Shown piece after piece: positions 14,590-21,876 of a stretch of 64,000 nucleotides of DNA. Origin of the DNA: Brevinema_A sp051649605 (lineage in GTDB: Bacteria; Spirochaetota; Brevinematia; Brevinematales; Brevinemataceae); NCBI GenBank assembly GCA_051649605.1, contig JBOFHK010000010.1, positions 1 to 64,000 of the forward strand, written 5' to 3'. A program made the position numbers and the translations under genes. The notes beneath the pieces are model-generated. The model worked only from the letters and a program-made list of their open reading frames with translations. It did no database searches and was not told where the DNA came from. How positions within the stretch are numbered: the stretch's first letter is position 1; each line of letters begins with the position of its first letter.

Positions 14590-15543
14590 TTATCGATTTT
14601 GAAAATCAAGATTCATTGTATTAAACACCGCTCTAAATTTTTCTTTGGTCGTATAAGCAATAAGTTTTTCTTTAGTGATATAAATTGGATAAAATCCTTG
14701 GCTATTAGAAGAGCCCACAATTAAGGTATTAGTCGTATGATCATGAAAAACGAGAGAAATTTGAGGAGATTCAATAGGATCGATTGCTAAATCTTGTAAC
14801 CTTTCCTTCGATATATCAAAATTAATCGTCTTGGGATCAAAAGAAAAATCTTTGAGTTCAAGAAGAAATTTTCTTGTACCCCAATCAACACTAGAATTCT
14901 CTTCTGGTACAATCTGTACCCAAAAAGAGTTTTTATTAGTCAAGATCATTTTTTCTCCTACACTATTATGAAACATAAACATCGAAATATCATCCGTTGA
15001 GCCTGTCAAAAAATAATTATTAATCATTGGATATAATCCCTGTATAAACAGAGAAATCATCGTATCATCAATCAAATAAACAAGATTTGTATTATTAATA
15101 TCCTGAATATAAAATTGCTTACCGATACTACTTTCTTCACCAATAATAAAACCGTTTGTTTGATCTTCAAATATTCCTAAAATTTCATGAGAGGGGTTCT
15201 TCAAACCATAAAAATCTAAGTTTTCTATATTAGAAAGTATCGTTTTTGGTGTTAAAGTTAAAAAGCTGTTCACTAATAAAATAACTTTTTCAGGAAGGAT
15301 ACTTACTTGCACTGGTTTCGTCAAAAACCAAGTTCCTTTTTCCTTAATCAAGGAATAAGATAGAGCATTAGAACCTTGATAAACAGTGGATATTATTTCA
15401 GTTAATTTATCCTTACGAAAATGCGACCAAGAAAGATTTATAACATTGGATTTTTGACGAATTTTTATACGATCCATATAAACAAAAATACTACCTGCTA
15501 GCACAAGTAAAATACCAGAAATAAGAAATTTATTTTTTATCAT
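14590..15543 (-). CDS. DUF4340 domain-containing membrane-anchored protein
   Basis: A 317-residue protein with one N-terminal membrane anchor (ISGILLVLAGSIFVYMD) and an extracytoplasmic part typical of DUF4340: KEKGTWFLTKPVQV, LLVNSFLTLTPKTI, NLDFYGLKNPS, then an IGEESSIGKQFYIQD repeat. DUF4340 proteins often sit beside GldG-type ABC-2 transport genes, but none is next to it here. A GTG three codons upstream is possible; ATG at 15543 was preferred because AGGTGA lies upstream of it. It leads a two-gene operon with the PAS-like gene. Confidence 0.75.
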   Translation of the reverse strand: MIKNKFLISGILLVLAGSIFVYMDRIKIRQKSNVINLSWSHFRKDKLTEIISTVYQGSNALSYSLIKEKGTWFLTKPVQVSILPEKVILLVNSFLTLTPKTILSNIENLDFYGLKNPSHEILGIFEDQTNGFIIGEESSIGKQFYIQDINNTNLVYLIDDTMISLFIQGLYPMINNYFLTGSTDDISMFMFHNSVGEKMILTNKNSFWVQIVPEENSSVDWGTRKFLLELKDFSFDPKTINFDISKERLQDLAIDPIESPQISLVFHDHTTNTLIVGSSNSQGFYPIYITKEKLIAYTTKEKFRAVFNTMNLDFQNR

Positions 15544-15626
15544 GACCTTCACCTATCTTACTAATATATCTTATTGTATTATAAAAACGCGTTTCCGTCA
15601 ATTTCTCAAACTTTGTAAAATGGGAT

Positions 15627-15655
15627 TTGCATATTTTTAAAAGTTTATGTACAAT
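15627..15655 (+). promoter_or_regulatory. Promoter of phoH
   Basis: TTGCAT at 15627-15632, 17-base spacer, TACAAT at 15650-15655; ATG follows at 15684 after AAGGAGA. Confidence 0.6.
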
Positions 15656-15683
15656 ATAAAGACAAATAAGGAGAATAGCGTCT

Positions 15684-16619
15684 ATGCAAAAATTACTATC
15701 AATTAATTTTTTGATTCCACGTTCCATCGAGACTATTAATTTTTGTGGAGTACACGATAGCAATTTACGGTGTTTGGAACGTATTACCAAGATCAAAATC
15801 ACCCCCAATCATGACGGTTCCTTAACCTTAACAGGAGATACTTCATCAGTCCTCAATACAAAAAAAATTATGGAGCAAATGTTAGCATTAGGTAGTATGT
15901 CTCATCATGATATTACCGTACTATCTCACAAAATACTTACTCAAAAAGAACATATTTCTAAAGGCATTATTCAACAAGGGTTACAAGTCGCCAAGAACAA
16001 ATTTGTTAAACCCTATACCATAAGCCAAGAAGAATATATTCATAAAATTTTAACGTACGATATTACTTTTGGAATTGGTTCTGCGGGCACAGGGAAAAGT
16101 TATATCGCTATTGCAGCTGCCTTAAGAGAATTACGTTTAGGAAGTATCACAAAAATTATCTTAACCCGACCTATCGTAGAAACGGGCGAAAATTTAGGGT
16201 TTTTACCAGGGACACTCGAAGAAAAAATAGATCCCTATATTAGACCTCTCTATGACGCTCTATATGATATGATTTCTCCACAAGAATTTGATCAGTTTAT
16301 TCAAAACAAACAACTAGAATTAGCCCCTCTTGCCTATATGAGGGGACGAACACTAACAAATGCATTTATTATTTTAGACGAGGCTCAAAATGCAACTCTC
16401 AATCAAATGAAAATGTTTTTAACACGATTAGGGCAAAATTCTAAGATGGTGATTACGGGAGATCTTTCTCAAATTGATTTACAACATCAGCAATCAGGCT
16501 TAGTTGACGCTTTAAAAAAATTACACAATATCGATGGAATAGGATTACACCAATTTGAAGCTGAAGATAGTGTGAGGCATGGATTAGTGAAAAAAATTAT
16601 TAATGCTTACAATCAATAG
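15684..16619 (+). CDS. phoH: PhoH-family ATPase
   Basis: A 311-residue PhoH-like (PhoL/YbeZ type) protein. An N-terminal KH-like region (about residues 30-75) precedes the ATPase domain with Walker A GSAGTGKS near residue 137, the family motif RPIVETGENLGFLPG, EKIDPYIRPLYDAL, and Walker B FIILDEAQNAT. In other bacteria it works with the YbeY endoribonuclease in rRNA processing and ribosome quality control; ybeY is not next to it here. The start has AAGGAGA at good distance. Confidence 0.95.
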   Translation: MQKLLSINFLIPRSIETINFCGVHDSNLRCLERITKIKITPNHDGSLTLTGDTSSVLNTKKIMEQMLALGSMSHHDITVLSHKILTQKEHISKGIIQQGLQVAKNKFVKPYTISQEEYIHKILTYDITFGIGSAGTGKSYIAIAAALRELRLGSITKIILTRPIVETGENLGFLPGTLEEKIDPYIRPLYDALYDMISPQEFDQFIQNKQLELAPLAYMRGRTLTNAFIILDEAQNATLNQMKMFLTRLGQNSKMVITGDLSQIDLQHQQSGLVDALKKLHNIDGIGLHQFEAEDSVRHGLVKKIINAYNQ

Positions 16620-16667
16620 AATTACTAACAGTAGATTTTATAGAATAAAATATCTCTATAAAAAATA

Positions 16668-16805
16668 CGTAAGGCTTTTTGTGTGGGTCCTTAAAAAACT
16701 ATAAGGTTCTCACTATAACTCATGTTTCCTAGTATTAAGAAGCAACTTTATTATAGATATTGTCCCTTCAAGATAAGGTGTCGACCCCACATATTAAGCC
16801 CTACG
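16668..16805 (+). ncRNA. Candidate structured RNA, possibly 6S-like
   Basis: In the 210-base gap between convergent phoH and a membrane gene, a 138-base segment closes on itself. CGTAAGGCTT (16668-16677) pairs with AAGCCCTACG (16796-16805) with one mismatch, and TGTGGGTC (16682-16689) with GACCCCACA (16783-16791) with one bulge. Inside are a CCTTA/TAAGG hairpin, a CTATAA/TTATAG stem near 16713-16756, and a CCTT/AAGG hairpin on the 3' side. A long closing stem, an open centre and a terminal arm resemble 6S RNA, though it is short for that family and no family motif was confirmed. The reverse strand folds as well, so the strand is uncertain. No coding frame is present. Confidence 0.4.
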
Positions 16806-16829
16806 ATAATTTATTATAACATAAAAATC

Positions 16830-17270
16830 CTAATAAGGGAAGAGCCATAAAAATTTAATAGGCATCGTAAGAAGAGAAACAAACTGATTGGGTAACAATG
16901 TAGGTACAAATAGATTTATAAAAAAACATATAAAAGATAAAAAAAGACCTGCCGTCGCTACTCCAATAATTCCTGCAAACCAACGAGATATTTTAGTGAT
17001 CTTTCGATAACGGTCTGGTTTTTCCTTAGTGAGAATAGGAGCTAAAACAATATAAAATAAGAGTGTCCCCATACCAGCAATATAATAGCTAATATTCACA
17101 AAATTAGGTAAAATCATTCGACTAATTCGTGTTGCTGTTCCTGATAAAATAATAGGAATAAGAAGGCTAAGAAAGTTTTGAAAGGATTTTTTTGTTCCAA
17201 GAGAATAAGACTTCCAGAAAAAAATAAGACAGATAGTAATACCAGCAATAAGCCATAAATAAGTATTCAT
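16830..17270 (-). CDS. Small integral membrane protein, CvpA-like
   Basis: A 146-residue protein with four predicted membrane segments: near residues 2-18, 30-50, 60-80 and 100-125. Size and spacing resemble CvpA-family proteins of spirochaetes, but no diagnostic motif was seen, so this is tentative. AGGAG five bases before the ATG at 17270 decides the start; a 12-codon upstream extension lacks a ribosome site. It stands alone, convergent with phoH and divergent from an HPr-like gene. Confidence 0.5.
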   Translation of the reverse strand: MNTYLWLIAGITICLIFFWKSYSLGTKKSFQNFLSLLIPIILSGTATRISRMILPNFVNISYYIAGMGTLLFYIVLAPILTKEKPDRYRKITKISRWFAGIIGVATAGLFLSFICFFINLFVPTLLPNQFVSLLTMPIKFLWLFPY

Positions 17271-17360
17271 GGGCACTCCTAGATAATATAAAATTATTCG
17301 TATCATTATATATCGGCATTCTATTAAAAAACATAAACATATTCAGAGGAGGAAAGAACT

Positions 17361-17639
17361 TTGCTTCAAAAAAATATTGTGATAAAAAACAAATATGGGA
17401 TTCATGCACGCCCCTCTTCAAAAATATCAGAAATAGTGAATCAATCCAATAGTACAGTCCTAATCAAATATAATGAGAATCAAGCAGACGCCTCAAGTGT
17501 TATGAGCCTTATTTTATTAAGTATAGAACCCAATTCCCAAATTGAGCTTATCGTTGAAGGGGATGATGAACAAATTATTTTTAACCAGCTAGTAAATTAT
17601 TTAGAAATTCAGTTAATGAATGAAGAACTAGAAGTATAG
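17361..17639 (+). CDS. HPr-like phosphocarrier protein (copy 1, next to hpf)
   Basis: A 92-residue HPr-family protein. The phosphorylatable His is in YGIHARPSS near residue 16, and ADASSVMSLILLSI aligns with the regulatory Ser46 region. It starts at TTG with GAGGAGG 8 bases upstream. It differs strongly from the second HPr at 30330, which sits with enzyme I. Being next to a ribosome hibernation factor gene recalls the rpoN-hpf-ptsN-npr neighbourhoods of proteobacteria, so this copy may serve a regulatory (nitrogen-type) PTS branch rather than sugar uptake; that is inference. Confidence 0.85.
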   Translation: MLQKNIVIKNKYGIHARPSSKISEIVNQSNSTVLIKYNENQADASSVMSLILLSIEPNSQIELIVEGDDEQIIFNQLVNYLEIQLMNEELEV

Positions 17640-17640
17640 A

Positions 17641-17698
17641 ATATCCAATAGAATAAAAAAACGAGGATTAGTCCTCGTTTTTTTATTCTATTGGATAT
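17641..17698. terminator. Perfect 27-bp palindromic bidirectional terminator
   Basis: Bases 17641-17667 (starting ATATCCAATAG, with A7 then CGAGGA) are exactly complementary to 17672-17698 around the loop TTAG. The GC-rich tip plus A7/T7 makes a terminator in both directions between the convergent HPr-like and hpf genes. The outer 14 bp of perfect pairing is more than a terminator needs. Confidence 0.9.
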
Positions 17699-17700
17699 CA

Positions 17701-17994
17701 TTATTTATGGGTAGTAATTTTATCATGTTTTTTCTTAATCTCTGTCGTGATTTTTGTTAGTGTGTGTTCAATAGAGCTTTCCATCGTCTCTTCAATCGAA
17801 GAAGCAAAAAATTCACCAAAATCACTCGTAACCGTACATTCTGATTTAACGGCATGTTTTTCTTGTGTTACGACGATCATCATTTTATGTAGACGAGCCT
17901 CAAAAGCTTGAAATTTGGTCTGCGTTTTATAGCTAATAAAGTCTTTATTTTCCGTACTTAACTCAAAGCGATGCCCGGTGATAATAAGATTCAT
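17701..17994 (-). CDS. hpf: Short ribosome hibernation promoting factor
   Basis: A 97-residue member of the HPF/RaiA (sigma-54 modulation) family: MNLIITGHRFELS start, central LHKMMIVVTQEKHAVKSE, and the helix SSIEETMESSIEHTLTKITTEIKK. The family binds the small ribosomal subunit and dimerises or silences ribosomes in stationary phase. It is the short form without the C-terminal dimerisation domain. The start has AGGAGGTAG upstream. It is convergent with an HPr-like gene across a long terminator. Confidence 0.85.
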   Translation of the reverse strand: MNLIITGHRFELSTENKDFISYKTQTKFQAFEARLHKMMIVVTQEKHAVKSECTVTSDFGEFFASSIEETMESSIEHTLTKITTEIKKKHDKITTHK

Positions 17995-18089
17995 AACTAC
18001 CTCCTAGGATATTTCAATCCTTATCTTGTTATTTAAATAATAGATCTTTCAAAAATCAATAGGGATTTTATTATTATTTTTAATAATGA

Positions 18090-18887
18090 TTAATTAAAAT
18101 TTTTCTTAATTTGATCTAATAAGCCTTTCAAACGCATAATTGCTTTTGTGTGTAATTGAGAAACTCTTGATTCTGTTACCGCAAGAATACTACCAATCTC
18201 TTTTAGAGTAAGCTCTTCATAATAATATAAGATTAAAACCTGTTTTTCTCTATCGGGAAGATCAGAGATTGCTTGGGCGATCATTTTTTTAAGCTCAGTA
18301 CGCTCGGCAACGTTATTAGGAGTGAGGGTCGTTTTATTTTCGAGAGTTTCTTCAAAAGACATCGGGGAATTATCATTCCCATCATTCATAAACCAATTAT
18401 CGTCCATCGAAATCAAAGAATTTGTACCCACACGAAGTTGTAATTGATGAAAATCCTCAATCGATAAACCCATAGCATCGGCTATTTCGGTGTCTTTAGT
18501 TGCTCGTCCTAGCTTAATCTCCAACTGAGCTGTAGTCCTCTCAATCTCTTTCGCTTTTTGTCGAACAGAACGAGGAAGCCAATCTAAATTCCGAAGCTCA
18601 TCAAAAATCGCACCCCGAATACGAGTTACCGCATAGGTTTTAAATTTGATATCACGAGAAAGGTCAAATTTATCAATAGCATCAATTAAGCCCAGAACCC
18701 CAAAACTTACTAAATCATGAAAGTCTACAGAAGAAGGTACATTAACCATCACACGACCAGCAACATATTTAACAAGAGGAGCATATTTTTCGATAAAATA
18801 ATTACGGATACTACGATCTTTAGAATCTGTGTATTGCGCCCAAAGTTGTTCTTCAGTATACCCTTCTAAATGTTCATAACCTTTCAA
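18090..18887 (-). CDS. fliA: RNA polymerase sigma factor FliA/WhiG
   Basis: A 265-residue sigma-70 family factor of the flagellar FliA/WhiG group. Region 2 has the motif VDFHDLVSFGVLGLIDAIDKFD and then FKTYAVTRIRGAIFDELR; region 3 covers about residues 110-150; region 4 has DLPDREKQVLILYYYEELTLKEIG and the helix-turn-helix VTESRVSQLHTKAI. It directs transcription of late flagellar genes; the flaB promoter at 5407-5433 fits its consensus. Its own promoter overlaps a 24-bp palindrome. A hypothetical membrane gene lies upstream on the same strand. Confidence 0.95.
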   Translation of the reverse strand: MKGYEHLEGYTEEQLWAQYTDSKDRSIRNYFIEKYAPLVKYVAGRVMVNVPSSVDFHDLVSFGVLGLIDAIDKFDLSRDIKFKTYAVTRIRGAIFDELRNLDWLPRSVRQKAKEIERTTAQLEIKLGRATKDTEIADAMGLSIEDFHQLQLRVGTNSLISMDDNWFMNDGNDNSPMSFEETLENKTTLTPNNVAERTELKKMIAQAISDLPDREKQVLILYYYEELTLKEIGSILAVTESRVSQLHTKAIMRLKGLLDQIKKNFN

Positions 18888-18929
18888 GATTAACCTCTAA
18901 GTTTTTTCTCTGCAATAATTCATTATATT

Positions 18930-18953
18930 CAATAGTATTATATTATACTATTG
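18930..18953. promoter_or_regulatory. 24-bp palindrome over the fliA promoter (candidate operator)
   Basis: CAATAGTAT at 18930-18938 and ATACTATTG at 18945-18953 are exact complements separated by TATATT. The palindrome covers the -10 element of the fliA promoter, a classic repressor position. ACTATTGT recurs near 19550. Confidence 0.5.
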
Positions 18954-18965
18954 TGTTTTTTGCAA
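18937..18965 (-). promoter_or_regulatory. Promoter of fliA
   Basis: On the minus strand TTGCAA (18965-18960), a 17-base spacer and TATAAT (18942-18937). A second TATAAT is offset by 5 bases. Confidence 0.6.
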
Positions 18966-18978
18966 ATTTATTTTATTA

Positions 18979-19494
18979 CTAACGATCATCATGTAAGACT
19001 TTTTTGATTGCTTTCGCCCCATCTTTTGGGGAAGCTTTTAATGTTTTTCCATTTACCGTTAAATGAAATTCTCCTGTACTATCTAAAGATACATCTTGAT
19101 CAAATGTTTTAGAAAATTCATTTTCTATATAGTCATGAGAAGAAATATCAGAACTTTCTTCTTGTTGATAAGGATTGGGAAAAGAATCGTCAATAGTATC
19201 ATCAGTGGTACTATATAAATCATCGATAGTTAGTTCATCCTCATCTTCTAAATCGTAAAATTTATCCTCAGAAACAATAGAAAAATAAGCAGCCAATTCT
19301 TTTTCTTCTAGGAGTAATGATAATAATTTAAGAAGCCCAGCCCAAATTCCACAGAATACAAAACCTCCGATACAAGCGACCCATATCATATTAAAAAAAG
19401 GAAATCCTCGAAAAGCAACGATAAGAAAATTAAGAGTAAATCCTATTGCAAAAATATACATTGTCAAAGGAAGAGAAAATATTTTTATGAACAT
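18979..19494 (-). CDS. Hypothetical membrane-anchored protein with acidic cytoplasmic tail
   Basis: A 171-residue protein with two N-terminal membrane segments (about residues 3-28 and 35-62), then an acidic, Ser/Asp/Glu-rich low-complexity region with short repeats such as LEDEDELTIDDL and DDTIDDS, and a small basic C-terminal motif LTVNGKTLKASPKDGAKAIKK. It lies upstream of fliA, where spirochaetes often keep small proteins of the flagellar export locus, so a flagellar link is possible. No family is recognised. Confidence 0.6.
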   Translation of the reverse strand: MFIKIFSLPLTMYIFAIGFTLNFLIVAFRGFPFFNMIWVACIGGFVFCGIWAGLLKLLSLLLEEKELAAYFSIVSEDKFYDLEDEDELTIDDLYSTTDDTIDDSFPNPYQQEESSDISSHDYIENEFSKTFDQDVSLDSTGEFHLTVNGKTLKASPKDGAKAIKKVLHDDR

Positions 19495-19565
19495 AACACT
19501 CCCCCAATTATCATCTTAATATTTTATAAAAAAAACCGACAACTATACTATTGTAATATAACAAT

Positions 19566-19598
19566 TAATAATAATCTATAGTTAAATGATTATTATTA
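19566..19598. promoter_or_regulatory. Inverted repeat upstream of the orphan permease
   Basis: TAATAATAATC at 19566-19576 and GATTATTATTA at 19588-19598 are exact complements with an 11-base spacer, ending 10 bases before the permease ATG. Its AT-rich, Fur-box-like composition would fit metal control, but no consensus was verified. AT-rich chance palindromes are possible. Confidence 0.4.
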
Positions 19599-19608
19599 TG
19601 GATTTTTT

Positions 19609-20520
19609 ATGAAAATTATCATTATTTTATTATGGATAGGCATTTCTATCATCTACTTATTGGGGAAGCTCCCTGATTCTCAATTTTTAGGGCTCAGGCT
19701 CAATCTATGGATTCAAATGAATATTTGTGCCTTTATTTTATCCACAACAGGAGCAATGCTTCAAAATATTCTAAAAAATCCCATTGCTGATCCTTGGATT
19801 TTGGGCGTTACTGGTGTATCCAGTCTCAGTGTTGTTATCGTGAGTTTACTACAACTTACTCCAATTATCTTTTGGAGGACAACTGGATCTTTGGTAGGAT
19901 CAGGGTTGGTAATCTTTTTTTTATTAATTATTGCTCAACGTTCCAAACCACTAGATTTCTCAAAATTTATCTTAATAGGGTTAGGAATTAACTCATTTTG
20001 TTCGGCATTAATTATTTTTTTACAAAATTTATCAAGCCCTAATAATTTTGTTTCTAGCGTTATCCGTATTTCAGGTCATTTTACTCAGCGATCTTCCCTA
20101 GAACTCAGTATGCTTTTTGTCGTACTCATTTTATTAACCAGATATTTATACCAACGGCATCGTGAATTATCTATTCTTAGTACTGGGAACGATTTATCTC
20201 TCTCCGTAGGAGTACCTGTTGCTAGAATAAAAATTGAAGCACTTATTGTTTCTAGTGTTAGTTTAGCAGTCAGTGTAAGTATTGCTGGCAATATTGGATT
20301 CATAGGATTAGCCACCCCTCATATCATTCGTATGATTTTTGGAGAAAAAGAGGTTCTTTCTCCAAAAATATTATTCTGTACCTCAGGAACGATTATCATG
20401 ACTGCTACACTACTCCTAAGAATGATCCCTAATGGAATCTTTGTACCTATTGGTACTGCTATTGCCCTACTAGGAGCTCCGCTTTTTATTTATATTTTAC
20501 TCTCATCTTCAACCGACTAA
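19609..20520 (+). CDS. FecCD-family ABC transporter permease (orphan)
   Basis: A 303-residue membrane protein of the FecCD/BtuC group that imports iron-siderophore, haem or cobalamin. Diagnostic segments are TGAMLQNILKNPIADPWILG near residue 50 and AGNIGFIGLATPHIIRMIFG near residue 228. It is shorter than the usual 330-350 residues, lacking part of the first membrane segment. No binding protein or ATPase gene is adjacent, so it must team with components encoded elsewhere. Its 3' end overlaps the convergent tldD by 12 bases. An upstream inverted repeat hints at metal regulation. Confidence 0.85.
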   Translation: MKIIIILLWIGISIIYLLGKLPDSQFLGLRLNLWIQMNICAFILSTTGAMLQNILKNPIADPWILGVTGVSSLSVVIVSLLQLTPIIFWRTTGSLVGSGLVIFFLLIIAQRSKPLDFSKFILIGLGINSFCSALIIFLQNLSSPNNFVSSVIRISGHFTQRSSLELSMLFVVLILLTRYLYQRHRELSILSTGNDLSLSVGVPVARIKIEALIVSSVSLAVSVSIAGNIGFIGLATPHIIRMIFGEKEVLSPKILFCTSGTIIMTATLLLRMIPNGIFVPIGTAIALLGAPLFIYILLSSSTD

Positions 20521-21858
20521 GACTTGATCAATCAATAAATGAGGACTTCCTGTAGATACAGGTAATCCATTTTGACCAGCCTTACCACAACCTCCAAGTC
20601 CCCCATGATGCTGAAGATCATTACCAATACCGATGATATTTTTCATTGTTTCAAATAATGTCCCTGATAATACAACATCACGAACCAATCCTACAATTTT
20701 ACCTTTCTCGACTTTATAAGCATAAGCAGCAGAAAAAGTGAAAGTTTCCAAATTAGTCATCCCGCCGATCATATCACAGGCGTAAATCCCATCCCATAAT
20801 TCTTCAAGTAATGCCTCAAAAGGCCTTGTACCATTTTCGATATAGGTATTAGTCATCCTTGGAATAGGAGCATAAAAAGGATTTAAGGCTCTTCCACTAC
20901 CCGTAGGTCTCATACCCATATCATAAGCAGTAGTACGAGAATGAAGATAAGCAGCAATCTTTCCATTTTTAATTAGCTCTCTCCGAGATGCTGGTACTCC
21001 TTCGTCATCGTAGGGGCACCATCCACAAAGAGAACTATCTCGCCCATCATCGATGATCGAAAGCTCTTCCACTCCAATTTCTGTCCCTAAGGCAATTTTT
21101 TGGTGTAATTCAGGATTTTCCGCTAAAAAATCTGCCTCGCTCATATGTCCAAACGCTTCATGGGCAAAAACACCCGCTAAATTAGGATTAAGAAGAACAC
21201 GATACACTCCTGATTCGATCTTAGGAGCGACGATAAGGTCTTTAACTCGTTTTTTTATTAGATCAATTTTTTCTTCATAATGATCTAAAATTTCCATCCC
21301 ACCGTAGCTTCCTTCCGAAAAATAAGCCTGTTGCACCGTGTGATTCTCTTTTATAGAAACTGATACCGACATTCCTGTAAAATGTTTTTTTTGGATTATC
21401 TCGGAGTCTTGAGACGATAGATAGTAAAGATTCTTATTAGAATTATGAAATTCCACACGAGTAGAACTAAAATCAGGGTCTTCTAATAGGGTGTGAACAT
21501 GATTCGTAAAACAATATTTTTCTTCTAGCGACAAATCTTGGGGATTTCTTATAGGATTATTTTGTACAATATCCTTAACCGTAGGGATTTTAGCAAGATA
21601 GCGTCCTACATTACCGCCAACTAAAGCACTCTCTAAGGATTTTTGTATTCCTTGATCAAAGCTTCCGTCATTAAAGGCACAAAACCCTACCCCACCTTGA
21701 TGAAAGGTACGAACAGAACCTGAAGAACCTTGAAAATTCAAACAACGTTCTACTTCTCCTTTGGCAATAATAATAGAAGTTCCTTGGTTCTCTAAATAAT
21801 TTAGTTCGACTACATCAGCTAACGCTTTTTTTAAGGATGTTTGGAGTTGTTCTATCAT
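20509..21858 (-). CDS. tldD: TldD metalloprotease
   Basis: A 449-residue TldD/PmbA family protease. The zinc motif HEAFGH sits near residue 241, followed by the family stretch GIGVEELSIIDDG-like residues, EGVPASRRELIKNGK and, near the end, GGLGGCGKAGQNGLPVSTGSPHLL. TldD with TldE/PmbA degrades or matures peptides; the partner gene is not in this window. ATG at 21858 with GAGAGG upstream was preferred over a GTG five codons earlier. It is the last gene of an apparent operon with the TPR protein and miaB. Confidence 0.9.
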   Translation of the reverse strand: MIEQLQTSLKKALADVVELNYLENQGTSIIIAKGEVERCLNFQGSSGSVRTFHQGGVGFCAFNDGSFDQGIQKSLESALVGGNVGRYLAKIPTVKDIVQNNPIRNPQDLSLEEKYCFTNHVHTLLEDPDFSSTRVEFHNSNKNLYYLSSQDSEIIQKKHFTGMSVSVSIKENHTVQQAYFSEGSYGGMEILDHYEEKIDLIKKRVKDLIVAPKIESGVYRVLLNPNLAGVFAHEAFGHMSEADFLAENPELHQKIALGTEIGVEELSIIDDGRDSSLCGWCPYDDEGVPASRRELIKNGKIAAYLHSRTTAYDMGMRPTGSGRALNPFYAPIPRMTNTYIENGTRPFEALLEELWDGIYACDMIGGMTNLETFTFSAAYAYKVEKGKIVGLVRDVVLSGTLFETMKNIIGIGNDLQHHGGLGGCGKAGQNGLPVSTGSPHLLIDQVLVG

Positions 21859-21876
21859 CGGTATACCTCTCACTGC

